Shown piece after piece: positions 1-9,340 of a stretch of DNA of 64,000 nt. A model generated the notes under the pieces. It ran no database searches. It was not told the DNA's origin and saw nothing but the letters and a program-made list of their open reading frames with translations. The DNA comes from DASQPR01 sp963724705 (GTDB lineage: Bacteria; Actinomycetota; Actinomycetes; Mycobacteriales; Micromonosporaceae). The stretch spans positions 62,001-126,000 of the forward strand of contig CAVRVS010000004.1 of assembly GCA_963724705.1 (NCBI GenBank), read 5' to 3'. Numbering within the stretch: position 1 is the first letter of the stretch; each line of letters starts with the position of its first letter. A program made the translations under genes and the position numbers.

Positions 1-1134
1 GCTCTTCTGTACGATCACGCTGGCGTGGCGCTGCAGCGCGTTGACCATTGCGCCGTTGTCGTCAACGTCTGTCATCGGCAGCGTCACCAGCATCACGCGG
101 GACCGCTGCCGTGGCGGAAGGTTGCGCCACTCAGCAAGGGTCTCTGCGAAGACGATCGCGCCCTCCGGGTCATCGGTCACACCGTCGACGGACGGTCCGG
201 CGAGTACGAGCCACCCGGGCCCGGTCGGCGCCACATGCTCGGCGAACCCCCGCATCACTCCGGCCATGTCCTTGAGCCGGTCCCATCGGGACACCTGGAC
301 GACAATCGGATCGTCGGGCCCCGGCAACGCTTCGGCGATCACGGATGCCGGCTGGCTCACCTCGCCCGGTGAACCGTCCCGACGAACGTAGCGGCATACC
401 GATCCGGCCGCGTCGCCGGCAAGCACCCCCATCTGGACAAGTGCCGCTCGCGCCGCCGCCGGATCCATCGGCTGATTCTTCGGCGAGAACGGATCTATCG
501 ACGGCTGGATGATCCAGGCCTGCGACGCCGGCACCATCGCAGGCACATAGGAATGGCGGGTGAAAACGTAGGCTTCCGCGTCGGCGAGGAGTGGCTGGAG
601 AAACGCCCACGCCGACCGGCTCACGTCGTTTTCACCGTCGATGCCGATATGCGATCGCCACACCACATGCGCCCCACGCCGGGCAAGCGGACCGACGAGA
701 CCGGCCGTCTGCGGATCATGCAACAGCACCAGATCACCGGCACCGATCTGATCTCCGAGGCTTGCCACGTTGGCGGCCGTGACGTCGTCGATATGGGCAC
801 GCTCCGCCGCCCCAAGAGCGCCACCATCGCCATGTTGGCCATGGATCCGGTTGTGCACGCGTTTGGTGATGCGGAAGAACTCGCCGTCCCCACCGATGAC
901 CAACCAGCGGATGTCAATGGCGAGATCCTTCGTATATCCGACCAGCACCTGCAGCATGTCCGCAACGCCCCCACCGCTTTCGGTGGAGCTGATGTTCCAG
1001 ATGACTCGGCCATCCGACAGGTTCCGGAAATCCGCCGCCGCGGCAAGCAACCGGGTGGTCCGCTGAAGGCCGACCACGTCCTCCAACGCGGCCACCGGGC
1101 GCCGAGGCACATCGACCGTTCGAACCCCGTACAT
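1..1134 (-). CDS. TreT-like trehalose-forming glycosyltransferase, 3' end cut off by the window
   Basis: N-terminal 378 residues of a GT4-type retaining glycosyltransferase; the frame runs off the left edge with no stop. It follows the archaeal trehalose glycosyltransferring synthase (TreT) motif order: STESGGG at about residues 50-56, IRWLVIGGDGEFF at 75-87, LLHDPQTAGLV at 137-147, WRSHIGID at 159-166, QPSIDPFSPKN at 210-220, then QVSRWDRLKD. TreT links NDP-glucose and glucose reversibly into trehalose in the cytosol; trehalose phosphorylases share much of this, so the donor (nucleotide sugar or glucose-1-phosphate) is open. ATG at 1134 is the first methionine; no good ribosome site precedes it and in-frame GTG/ATT codons exist further upstream, so the N-terminus is uncertain. 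Confidence 0.8.
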   Translation of the reverse strand, partial: MYGVRTVDVPRRPVAALEDVVGLQRTTRLLAAAADFRNLSDGRVIWNISSTESGGGVADMLQVLVGYTKDLAIDIRWLVIGGDGEFFRITKRVHNRIHGQHGDGGALGAAERAHIDDVTAANVASLGDQIGAGDLVLLHDPQTAGLVGPLARRGAHVVWRSHIGIDGENDVSRSAWAFLQPLLADAEAYVFTRHSYVPAMVPASQAWIIQPSIDPFSPKNQPMDPAAARAALVQMGVLAGDAAGSVCRYVRRDGSPGEVSQPASVIAEALPGPDDPIVVQVSRWDRLKDMAGVMRGFAEHVAPTGPGWLVLAGPSVDGVTDDPEGAIVFAETLAEWRNLPPRQRSRVMLVTLPMTDVDDNGAMVNALQRHASVIVQKS

Positions 1135-1376
1135 ACGCCCATGATGGCCCAGCCGCGGCCACGTCCAAGGCGTAACGGCCAGAATGACGGGCGACTGCGC
1201 CGAGCTGACTCAGCTGCTCGGCGTACAGCTAAGGACGGCCAGCTGCTCGGACGTTTGAGGGTCGCGGAGGCGTGGAGCTCTACAGCTGATGCGACCGGGT
1301 CCCCGTCGAGCCCGCCGACGCCGCCGACAACGTCAAAGCCTGGTGCACCGAGCGCTACGCAGCCGCCTCCGTGGGG

Positions 1377-1821
1377 CAACGGTTGCCGAGCATGTCCCGG
1401 TCGTAACGGTGCACAGCGACGATGGTTGATGGCTCAGGAAACCGTGGGTCGCCCCCTGTGTCGACGTCGACCACGATGACAAATACTCATTGCGCGGCAT
1501 CGGCGGCGGGGGAGCGGAGTGGGAGCAGCGCGAGTTGTTCGAACCGGCTTGTACGGCGTCCAAGTGCGCCGAACCGACGCCAACGGACGCCCGGTGAGCT
1601 GCGGTACCTCACATCTGGGCAGGTCATAGGCGTGGGCGGAACGGTCACTGACACCCTCCTTTTGGGAAGTTTTCATCGGCCATCCACGATGTTAGATACC
1701 GCCTGAGCTGGGGCTTGTTGATCGAGGCGATCGAAACGGGTGAGCGTGCGCTGATCCCTTACCGGTGGGAGCGGATTGGGAGCAAGCGGGTGACCTCTTC
1801 CCAAGTGCAAAGGAGGTCACC
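1377..1821 (+). repeat. Dispersed two-module repeat, copy 1 (longest copy)
   Basis: About 445 bp, the most complete of eight same-strand copies. Module A (about 1377-1630) contains GGGAGC-GGAG-TGGGAGCAG near 1520 and a conserved block with GTACGGCGTCCA. Module B (about 1640-1821) starts with GGTCACTGACACCCTCCTTT, holds GATGTTAGATACCGCCTGAG, repeats the GGGAGCnGATTGGGAGCA motif near 1768, and ends in a perfect 9-bp hairpin: GGTGACCTC (1789-1797) with GAGGTCACC (1813-1821). No ORF is conserved between copies. I do not recognise the element. Confidence 0.9.
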
Positions 1822-2170
1822 ACGCGACAGCGCGGCCACCGGCCAACGTCTCCGACACTCACCCCACCGATCTTCACCAGAGCGGGCCGGATTTTCGGCA
1901 GGGGCGCCGTCGGCGGCGTGATCAGAGTCGACACTCACCGCGACACGCTCGCCGCCGCCGCGGTCTCCGCGATCGGCCAGCGCTAGGCAACACGAACCTG
2001 CGCGGCGTCGGGCTGGTGCGATTCGCGGTGCGCGACGGGTGACGTTCGGAGACCATCATCGAGCGATCGGCCGGTTCGTGCACCACGGATGACGAGGCGA
2101 ACGTATCGAGCAGCGGGCCGGCGACGCCTACGCGCCGCCGGCCGCCGATCACTTCAAACCGTGGGTACCG
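1822..2170. other. Intergenic stretch, nothing recognised
   Basis: Between repeat copy 1 and the end of the S53 peptidase gene. No ORF with convincing protein features, RNA or terminator was seen on either strand. Confidence 0.6.
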
Positions 2171-3688
2171 CTAATTGCCGTTCGCCGCGTGCACCAAGTC
2201 GGGGATGAGGTTGGCGGCGTTGGGCGTGCCGAGTCCGGTGACCGGGTCCCATCCGACAGTCGCGGGGTAGCCGGGGACGTTCGGGTCGGCCGTGTTGTTG
2301 CCGGTCGTGATGTCGAAGAAGTCCTTCGCGTACCGGGTTGGATCGGCACCGATCTTGTACAGCGCCGGGTTGATGAGCCCCAGACCGCCGCCGTTGATCT
2401 GGTCGGCGATCGCGACGAGGCCGGCAAACTGCGGGCACGACAATGACGTGCCGCCGATGTCGTACCATCCGGTGCTGCACGGCGCCGATCCGCAGATCAG
2501 ACCGCTCTGCCCGTCCGGCGGCAGCGTGATGTACACGAGCGCACCCGTGCCGGCGCTGGCCTGGAACGCGACGTCGGGCACGCCTCGCATGGTGCCGATC
2601 GAGGTGCTACCGCTGGGCAGCGCGTTCTGGTACGACGGCTTGTCGAAGACGTGGCTGAAGCCGCCGCCCGCGAACGTCCAGCCGACCTCGGCCTGGGTCG
2701 GGTTCGCGTTGCACCTGGGCGCAACGTTCGGCGACAAGACCGTCCGGGATGTTGTGTTGGTTGGGTCGGTGCACAGGTAGGTGCCGCCGACGCCGGTGAC
2801 CAGTGGATCTGACGCCGGCCACTCGACCGTCGGGAAGGAGAACGCCGACCCGCCCTTGCCGACTGGCGACTTCTTACCGTTGGCCGTGCCGCCATCGCCG
2901 GACGACCCGAGCACCGTCACGCCATTGGCCGCGGCAGACTCGAACGCGTGCCGCAGGTTCTGCATTGAGCGCGAGCCACTGAATGCGTCCTCGGCGGACG
3001 CGAACGACTGCGAGATGACGGTGGCGAGGTGATGGTCCACGACGTACTGCTCGGCGTTCATCATGTCCGGGAAGCCCTGCACGCCGAGCGTCTCGGCGGT
3101 CGGGGTCGTCACGAGGATGATATTCGCCATCGGAGCGATCGCGTGCGCCGTCTCGACGTCGAGGGACACCTCGAGCGCCCATGCGCTGCGGTCTTCCTGT
3201 CCGGTGCCCTTCGAGGTTGGCGGTGGCGCCTTAGTCGCCGGCGAACCCTGAACGTTCAGGACACTGAATGTCGGCATGCCAGCGGCGCAGCTCACGCTTT
3301 CTTCACCGCACATGTGTTGCAGGCCGAACGCGGTGTTGTAGACGTGCAGGTCGTGCGCGATCGTGTCGCTGCCGAACGAGTCGACGATCGCAATAGTTTG
3401 GCCGCGACCGTCAAAACCCTGGTCGTACAGCGGCTTAAGGTTGTACGACGCGCGTGTCGCGTCCGGCCCGAAGCATGTCCGGCCCACCGACAGGCATTGC
3501 GCGGTGGTCGGAGGCGTTTCGGACGAGGTGAGCTGGGTGTACTCCGCGACAGTCGGGTGCATAGTCACGCCAGCCAGCCCAGGCAAGCGTGCTTGCGTGA
3601 CCGTCAGCGGTGCCGCGAGCGCCAACGACAGACCTCCGGCGCACGCGATCAACCGTCTCCATTGACGACGTTCCACTGTCTCTCCCAT
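2171..3688 (-). CDS. Secreted S53 (sedolisin-type) serine-carboxyl peptidase
   Basis: 505 residues. Residues 1-33 form a Sec signal peptide (basic start, then a long Ala/Leu core). The sedolisin catalytic set is complete: Glu173 and Asp177 in ALEVSLDVE, the oxyanion Asp265 in SSGDGG, and nucleophile Ser415 in GGTSLS. Calcium-site residues are in FFDITTGNN (about 458-464) and GWDPVTGLGTP near 480. These enzymes are acid endopeptidases acting outside the cell. Only about 75 residues separate the signal peptide from the first conserved catalytic-domain block, so the usual ~180-residue pro-kumamolisin domain is missing. The gene is monocistronic, divergent from the neighbouring peroxidase-like gene. 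Confidence 0.92.
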   Translation of the reverse strand: MGETVERRQWRRLIACAGGLSLALAAPLTVTQARLPGLAGVTMHPTVAEYTQLTSSETPPTTAQCLSVGRTCFGPDATRASYNLKPLYDQGFDGRGQTIAIVDSFGSDTIAHDLHVYNTAFGLQHMCGEESVSCAAGMPTFSVLNVQGSPATKAPPPTSKGTGQEDRSAWALEVSLDVETAHAIAPMANIILVTTPTAETLGVQGFPDMMNAEQYVVDHHLATVISQSFASAEDAFSGSRSMQNLRHAFESAAANGVTVLGSSGDGGTANGKKSPVGKGGSAFSFPTVEWPASDPLVTGVGGTYLCTDPTNTTSRTVLSPNVAPRCNANPTQAEVGWTFAGGGFSHVFDKPSYQNALPSGSTSIGTMRGVPDVAFQASAGTGALVYITLPPDGQSGLICGSAPCSTGWYDIGGTSLSCPQFAGLVAIADQINGGGLGLINPALYKIGADPTRYAKDFFDITTGNNTADPNVPGYPATVGWDPVTGLGTPNAANLIPDLVHAANGN

Positions 3689-3886
3689 CGCTCGTGGCTC
3701 GGGATCTAGCTTCTGGGGGTCAAGCTAGTACTGATGGAACTCAATGGGAATCCCCTGTGGACCATGGCTGTGCCGCGACCGGAAACCGTGACAATCTCGC
3801 GTTCGAGCCTCGCTGTGCCACATTTCAGACAGCGCCGGGCGTCGATAGCGGCGTACGATTTCGCGTCAAGCCCACGGAGGATTCAG

Positions 3887-4456
3887 ATGAGTTTTCTGCA
3901 GTCGGCCGAAGACACGCGGGACACTGAGCGCATGTTTGACGCGGATACGACGGCGATCGGCTACCTGCCCAACTACACCCGGGTGTTTGCCCACAGCCCA
4001 GCCGCGTACGGCGCATGGCAGCAACTCAACGGTGCGGTGAAGGCAGGAATGGATCTGCGCCGCTACGAGTTGGCGACGCTGGCTGCGGCCCGAGCTCTGA
4101 AATCCTCACACTGTGGACTCGCACACGGGAAAGTACTGCGGGACAAGTTCTTCGATGGCGAGACCGTCGCGGCCATCGCGTCGGACCATGGCAGCACCGA
4201 CCTGTCCGCACAGGAGAACGCGGTTGTCGACTTCGCCGGAAAGGTCGCGGCCGATGCTAGCTCGATCACCGAGAGCGATATCGCCTGCCTGCGCATGCAT
4301 GGTCTCGATGACACCGAAATCTTCCACGTCATGCTCGCCGCCGCTGCCAGGTGCTTCTTCAGCACGGTCCTTAGCGCCGCCGGGGCGAAGCCGGATCCGC
4401 TGCTCAACGACAGCCTCGACCCGGATCTGCGGCACGCGCTGAGCTTCGGCGGCTGA
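3887..4456 (+). CDS. Carboxymuconolactone decarboxylase / AhpD-like protein
   Basis: 189 residues from the ATG at 3887, chosen over an upstream start because GGAGG lies 7 bases before it. The CMD/AhpD helical fold is shown by the RRYELATLAAARALKSSHC region, with Glu61, His75, Cys76 and His80 as active-site candidates. Only one cysteine of the AhpD CxxC pair is present (HCGLAH), so it fits the single-Cys CMD subfamily better than true AhpD. Known members act as peroxidase partners or lactone decarboxylases; the substrate here is unknown. Monocistronic, divergent from the S53 peptidase. Confidence 0.8.
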   Translation: MSFLQSAEDTRDTERMFDADTTAIGYLPNYTRVFAHSPAAYGAWQQLNGAVKAGMDLRRYELATLAAARALKSSHCGLAHGKVLRDKFFDGETVAAIASDHGSTDLSAQENAVVDFAGKVAADASSITESDIACLRMHGLDDTEIFHVMLAAAARCFFSTVLSAAGAKPDPLLNDSLDPDLRHALSFGG

Positions 4457-4867
4457 ACGCGATGCACCGCGAATGAGGTTGCCCATTCGCACATGAAGCG
4501 CAGGCGGGGAACGAAACGGAAGCTCGGACGTAATTCGCGTGCTGTTGGTCGACGGTCTGAGTAGCATTCGCGAGCTGTCGGCCGCTCGACGCCGAGTCGC
4601 CGTACCCAAAATTGCCTGGCCACCATGGTGCGCGAGGCGCTCGCGGGCCGTTCGTTCCGCGACCCCATCGGCGATGCGGCCCGCACGATCGATGGCGATG
4701 TGCGGTCGCCGCTGCGCGCTGTGGAGCCGAATGGCCTGACGAGCCCGCAGATGAGTCAACCGTGATTAGCTAGCGGGCCACGGTGCAGAAGCGTCTTTCT
4801 CGAAGCAGTTGCGACCGCCAGATCCGTGTCGTAGACGCGTTGGTCAGAGTGTCGGGCATCGTCCGGG
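4457..4867. other. Intergenic stretch, nothing recognised
   Basis: Between the CMD-like gene and repeat copy 2. Short overlapping ORFs on both strands show no family features. Confidence 0.6.
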
Positions 4868-5180
4868 AGCGGGGGAGCAGATTGGGAGCAATGGGTCGCC
4901 GCGAGCTGAGTCGAAGCGCGTCGAACGGTGCTGAACTGCTGTTAACTGCGCCGCCCGACCTGCGGCTGTCTGTGTTTCGGCTGGTCGGGGCAAGTGGCGG
5001 ACGGTCACTGACACCCTCCTTTTCGGAGGTTTTCATCGGCCATCCACGATGTTAGATACCGCCTGAGCTGGGGCTTCTTGATCGAGGCGATCGAAACGGG
5101 TGAGCGTGCGCTGATCCCTTACCGGTGGGAGCAGATTGGGAGCAAGCGGGTGACCTCTTCCCGAATGCAAAGGAGGTCAC
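4868..5180 (+). repeat. Dispersed two-module repeat, copy 2
   Basis: Module A is reduced to its GGGAGC-type motif (from about 4871) and a diverged middle. Module B is well preserved from about 4985 and ends in GTGACCTC...GAGGTCAC at 5180. Same orientation as copy 1. Confidence 0.85.
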
Positions 5181-5440
5181 AGAAAGGCGCAAGCATCAGC
5201 AGGGACTTGAGCGCGATGTCGGGCACCGATTGGCCTCCCGCCGCTCGACCTCATCGTGCTGACGTATCTGTTCGACGAGGTCGAGCCACCTCATGCCGAG
5301 GTCGGCCGGGCTCGGCTCGACGGAATTGTTAGGGAAGGGCGTCGCGGTAGGGCCGCACCCATAGGCTGGATCGCAAGCCCGTCTGTGGGCGCGCTTGCTC
5401 GACGTCGTCAACAAAAATGCCTAAAGGAGGCCAGGCCACG

Positions 5441-6136
5441 ATGAAGACTCCGCCGATCGTCTCACCGCAGGATTGGGATGCCGCCCGAGAGGAGCTGCTG
5501 GTCGAGGAGAAGAAGCTGACCCGTGCTCGCGATGCGCTGGCCGCCAAGCGCCGCCGGATGCCATGGATGGCGGTCGAGAAGGAGTACCGCTTCGACGGCC
5601 CGGATGGCCCGGTGAGCCTGCTCGACCTGTTCGAGGGTCGCCGCCAGCTGATCGTCTACCGCGCCTTCTACGCGCCGGACGTCACCACGTATCCAGTGGG
5701 GAGCGGAACGTACCCGGAGCGTGCCTGCGTGGGCTGCTCATTCGTCGCCGACCAGATCGCGCACCCGGCCCACCTGAACGCGCGGGACACGACGCTCGCG
5801 TTCGTTTCGCGCGCCCCTCAAGCCGAGATCCACGGCCTGAAGGAGCGCATGGGCTGGGAGCTGATCCCCTGGTACACCATCACCGACGACTTTGACAAAG
5901 ACTTCGGCGTGGACGAGTGGCACGGTACCAACGCCTTCATCCGCGAGGGCGACCGGATCTACCGCACCTACTTCGTCGGCAGCCGAGGCGACGAGGCGAT
6001 GGGAAGTACCTGGAATTACCTAGATATCACGGCGCTCGGCCGCCAGGAGGAGTGGGAGGACTCGCCGGAGGGCTATCCGCAGACCCCGCCGTACGCGTGG
6101 TGGAACTATCACGACGCGTACGGCAAGACCGCGTAA
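5441..6136 (+). CDS. DUF899 family protein (thioredoxin-like fold)
   Basis: 231 residues. The ATG at 5441 is preferred to 5417 because AAGGAGG sits 10 bases upstream. The sequence follows the DUF899 pattern: a coiled N-terminal helix (EELLVEEKKLTRARDALAAKR), the RRxMPW element, YRFDGPDG, a Cys in ERACVGCSF at the position of the peroxiredoxin-like active site, and a C-terminal YAWWNYHDAY tail. The family has a thioredoxin-like fold but no firmly assigned reaction. No signal peptide. It stands alone downstream of repeat copy 2. Confidence 0.88.
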   Translation: MKTPPIVSPQDWDAAREELLVEEKKLTRARDALAAKRRRMPWMAVEKEYRFDGPDGPVSLLDLFEGRRQLIVYRAFYAPDVTTYPVGSGTYPERACVGCSFVADQIAHPAHLNARDTTLAFVSRAPQAEIHGLKERMGWELIPWYTITDDFDKDFGVDEWHGTNAFIREGDRIYRTYFVGSRGDEAMGSTWNYLDITALGRQEEWEDSPEGYPQTPPYAWWNYHDAYGKTA

Positions 6137-6250
6137 TCGCGGTGGTGAGCCCCGGTCGACAGAAACGGGCGACGAGTTGGTCATTGACGAAGCCTCCGCG
6201 CAGCCGATCCACGACGAGTCGCGCGTCGTCCAGGACCATCGCCCACGGCG

Positions 6251-6523
6251 GTGAAGCGCCTGGTCCGCAGCCCGCTACTCCGCGGTACGTGCGGTGCGGT
6301 CGCGGTCATCGGTCTGGTCGTCGCGCTTCAGGTCGGCAATGAGCATCGGTGGAGATCCGCTGCACTCGCACCTATCAGCGGCCCGTACGACGTCCACCAC
6401 GCGGAGATGCCCGCCTGGTCGATCACGCTGACGACTCCGCTGGCGACATCGAACCGGCCGCCGGCAGAGTTGTCATATCGCGTACTGGACGGTCGCCGTG
6501 AGCCGTGTCCACCACCGGTGTAG
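6251..6523 (+). CDS. Small putative membrane-anchored or secreted protein
   Basis: 90 residues from a GTG start. A basic N-terminus and one hydrophobic segment (about residues 12-27) are followed by a polar domain with no family match I recognise. No strong ribosome-binding site. It may be a real small exported protein or a chance ORF. Confidence 0.35.
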   Translation: MKRLVRSPLLRGTCGAVAVIGLVVALQVGNEHRWRSAALAPISGPYDVHHAEMPAWSITLTTPLATSNRPPAELSYRVLDGRREPCPPPV

Positions 6524-6574
6524 CTCTCCGTCCCAGGTTTTCCGGGCGGTGTATGACACAACTGTGGAAGCCTT

Positions 6575-6653
6575 GCGAGCGTGCGCTGATCCCTTACAGG
6601 TGGGACCAGATTGGGAGCAAGCAGGTGACCTCTTCCGAAATGCAAGGAGGTCA
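6575..6653 (+). repeat. Dispersed repeat, copy 3 (terminal fragment of module B)
   Basis: Only the last ~80 bp: GCGAGCGTGCGCTGATCCC, the degenerate GGGACCAGATTGGGAGCA motif and the terminal hairpin arms. Upstream sequence is unrelated to the repeat. Confidence 0.8.
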
Positions 6654-7133
6654 GCTCACTTCGCGGCGAAATCAGCACGGGGTGCTCATTGTTCAAGGCA
6701 TTACCGTTGGCACCGGACAGACACGGGCTAGTGCCGCTAGGTCGAGCCGGGGCCAAGGTCGAACCACGACAGGCGTGGGTTGTCGATCTCAATTGCCCAC
6801 GCGGTGCCGTCTGCGCGCGACTCGCAACCATGGCCGGGCTTGCACACGGGCAGTCGCACTCGCCAATCAGCTGACGGGATCGGCGTCACATACGACTACC
6901 GATTTGGCCTGCCGAAGCTGCACGAGCGATGCATCCGGAGCGATCTTCGGCCGTCGCCCAGCCCGTCCACCAACGACCGGGCAGAGCGGAGCAGACCCGC
7001 GGACACCGCCGCAATCGTAGCCGGTAACGCGTACACGGGCGTTGCGGCGGACGGGCATTCGCAAGCCAACGCACTGTCAAGCAGCGGTCGACCCGCATGA
7101 CTGAAGTTCCACCGCAGGACCGGACACCGGGTT
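6654..7133. other. Intergenic stretch, nothing recognised
   Basis: 480 bases between repeat copy 3 and the IS3 remnant. The overlapping ORFs are short, have biased composition and show no family features. Confidence 0.6.
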
Positions 7134-7712
7134 TCATGCCGCGAGGGCGATGGCTGGACGGTAGCAGACGCGGGCCTCGTAGGGGGTCTGCCGTTTGAGT
7201 GTTGAATGTAGACGCCTGCGGTTGAAGTAGTTGATGTAGGCGAATATGGCCCGGCGGGCCTCGGCGCGGGTGGCCCATGCCCGGGTGCCGATCTCGGCTT
7301 TGATACTGGCGAAAAACGACTCGGCGACGGCGTTGTCGTAACACGAGCCCACGCGGCCCATCGATGCCCGCATCCGCAAGGTCGTTAGTTTCGTGCGGAA
7401 CCGGGTAGAGGTGTACTGCGATCCGTGGTCGGTGTGGCAGATCGCGCCGGTGTTGACCAGGCCGCGGCGATGGGCCAGCTCGATAGCGTCGCAGACCAGT
7501 TCGGCGCGCATGTGCTCGGCCATGGCGTGGCCGACGACTTCGCGGTTGTACATGTCAATCACGGTGGCCAGGTACAGCAGCCCTCCTGGGTGGGCAGGGT
7601 AGGTGATGTCGCCGACGAGCCGCTGACCTGGCGCGTCGGCGGTTAAGTCGCGCCGAATCAGGTCCGGCGCCGGCGCCGGCGTCGCCGTGGCGTCCCGCTT
7701 GGTGAGCGAGGC
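7134..7712 (-). pseudogene. IS3-family transposase OrfB, 5'-truncated
   Basis: The frame reads as the integrase-core half of an IS3 OrfB with all three acidic residues: Asp in GDITYP, Asp in HTDHGSQYTS, and Glu in NAVAESFFASIKAE, ending with RRRLHSTLKRQTPYEAR. Going upstream the homology stops at an in-frame TAG at 7713-7715, where it abuts the chromate-transporter remnant. The OrfB N-terminus and all of OrfA are missing, so the copy is dead unless complemented. Confidence 0.88.
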
Positions 7713-7715
7713 CTA

Positions 7716-7985
7716 CGACGGTGAAGATGGCACCGGGCCACGTGGCGTCGGCGTGTGCCACAAGTTGTGCGGCGGTCACTGCGAGCCGCGCCACGACGCC
7801 GAGCCCGAGCGATACGAGCGCGGATCGAAACGCCGCAGGTGGATGAGTCGTGCCCGCAGCCGGTCGAGCAGCAGGACGGGCATCGGCGGCAGGACCACTG
7901 CGATGACCGCGACGCATGCACCGAGGAGGCCGTCGACGAGGTATCCGACGACGACAAGATACAAGCCGTTCGGGCCTGGGCGATT
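7716..7985 (-). pseudogene. chrA: Chromate transporter (ChrA-type) remnant, frameshifted
   Basis: One frame gives LVVVGYLVDGLLGACVAVIA followed by VLPPMPVLLLDRL, matching the GYLVxGxxGAxVATxxxFLP segment of CHR-family transporters. A second frame continues it with RSALVSLGLGVVARLAVTAA and a C-terminal membrane helix. The switch lies near 7830, so a frameshift separates two consecutive parts of one original gene. Both ends are missing. The family match is from memory of ChrA motifs and is moderate. Confidence 0.5.
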
Positions 7986-8082
7986 TCGAGTGGAGCCACA
8001 CCATCCGGTCAGACGAGTGACATCCGGCGGGCGGGTACGCCAGGTTGCGTATGGCCGCCCGCCGGGGCTGGTGATCAGAGCA

Positions 8083-9180
8083 TCAGCCGGAGGCGCCCGC
8101 CGGGGTGGTCGTGACCTGGAGGCCCTCGAGTTGGTTCGCCTTCATTGCGTAGGTGTTGGTGAACGTGTTCGTCAGCGTCACCTTGGAGACGTCGACGCCG
8201 ATGAGCTTCTCCATCGCGTCGATCGTCTTCGGGCCGCCGGCGGGCATGATGCCGTCCGGCAGGAACTGCCCCTTGTCGGTGGTGAGGCCCGCGATGTACT
8301 GCGCCTTGGTGATGGTGCTGTTCGACACGAACTGCGCTGGCAGGGCATTCGCGATGTCGGTTGCGGAGTGTGTGTTGATCCAGTGCATTGTCGCGACCAG
8401 CGCATCCACGACGCCCTGCACGGCAGCCTGGTGGCTCTGCACCCAGTCCGCCCGAGCGAGGACGCCGGCGGCTGGCCATGCGCCGCCGAGCGCCGCGGTC
8501 GCACCGTTGGTGGTGGCCAGGTCGAGCGCGGAGTAGGCCAGGTTCTTGGCCTCCAGCGCGCCGACTGTCGGCTGCGTAGTCATGACGCACTGCGCCGCGT
8601 TGCGCTGGATAGCCGCGATGGCCGTCGCGCCGGCACCGACGGCAAGGGTGTGGTACTGGCCGTGGGAGATGCCCTTCTGGGCGGCGAGGAACTGGGTGAG
8701 TTCATCGGTACCTGAGCCGAGGTCGGTGACCCCAAGGGTCTTGCCCGTGAAGTCCGCCGCCGAGTGCACGCCGCTATTCGTGCCACACATCTCGCGCTCG
8801 CCGGGAGCACCAGAAAGCTGAACGATGTCGATGACGTTCTTGCCCTTGGACTGGAAGTCGATGGTGTGGATGTACCAGGCGCCGGCCATGTCGACTTGTC
8901 CTGAGGCCATCGCGTCCTCCGCGCCGACACCGCCGTTCTGCTCGGTGGACAGCGTCATGTTCACGCCGTACTTCTTGTAGAAGCCGAGGCTCTGGGCGAG
9001 CTGGTAGGGCAGGTAGATCTGCTTGTCGATGCCACCGACCATCATCGAGACGTTCAGCATCGATGGCGAGCCGTTGCCGGACCCCGCCTGCGTTGTGGCG
9101 TTCCTTGTGCTGCTTGAGCAGGCGGCTGCGCCCAGGGCCATGGCTGCGATCGCGGCCAGGCAGATTGCGCGTTTTAGCAT
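8083..9180 (-). CDS. SsuA/TauA/NMT1-like ABC transporter substrate-binding lipoprotein
   Basis: 365 residues from the ATG at 9180, which has GAGAGGAA 7 bases upstream. A lipoprotein-type signal ends at GAAAC-SSS (lipobox with Ala at -3). The mature part shows the periplasmic-binding fold of the sulfonate/nitrate/thiamine-precursor group: LGFYKKYGVNMTL, DMAGAWYIHTIDFQSKG, the FTGKTLGVTDLGSGTDEL strand and an AIQRNAAQCVMTTQPT hinge region. It is the last gene of the operon that supplies the permease and ATPase. Ligand unknown; the family takes taurine, sulfonates, bicarbonate or pyrimidine precursors. Confidence 0.88.
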   Translation of the reverse strand: MLKRAICLAAIAAMALGAAACSSSTRNATTQAGSGNGSPSMLNVSMMVGGIDKQIYLPYQLAQSLGFYKKYGVNMTLSTEQNGGVGAEDAMASGQVDMAGAWYIHTIDFQSKGKNVIDIVQLSGAPGEREMCGTNSGVHSAADFTGKTLGVTDLGSGTDELTQFLAAQKGISHGQYHTLAVGAGATAIAAIQRNAAQCVMTTQPTVGALEAKNLAYSALDLATTNGATAALGGAWPAAGVLARADWVQSHQAAVQGVVDALVATMHWINTHSATDIANALPAQFVSNSTITKAQYIAGLTTDKGQFLPDGIMPAGGPKTIDAMEKLIGVDVSKVTLTNTFTNTYAMKANQLEGLQVTTTPAGASG

Positions 9181-9340
9181 GTGCGGTGTTCCTCTCGGTT
9201 GGGTGATATCGGCGCAGGGCAGGCTCGTCCTCGGCGAGGACGTTCGGCGGCCCACCCGGATTGGGTGCTGGGGATTGCATGCACGGCGGAGTGTGCGGCG
9301 CGGTACCGCTGGACGGGCCGAGGGCAGGTTCGGCGGAAGA

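Noticed and set aside
621..1379. 252-codon minus-strand frame at the left edge
   Set aside because: It is a shadow of the TreT-like gene, which reads in another frame with clear GT4 motifs; the shadow product is Arg/Ser-rich with no family features.
1640..1700. Module B of the repeat as the start of a transposase gene on the minus strand
   Set aside because: The reverse strand has a good ribosome site and start codons, but downstream frames differ between copies and contain stops, so no shared protein exists.
4063..4759. Two long minus-strand frames over the CMD-like gene
   Set aside because: Antisense shadows of a well-supported gene with its own ribosome site.
7687..8715. 342-codon plus-strand frame
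   Set aside because: Antisense to the ABC binding-protein gene and the chrA remnant, with a composition typical of high-GC antisense frames.
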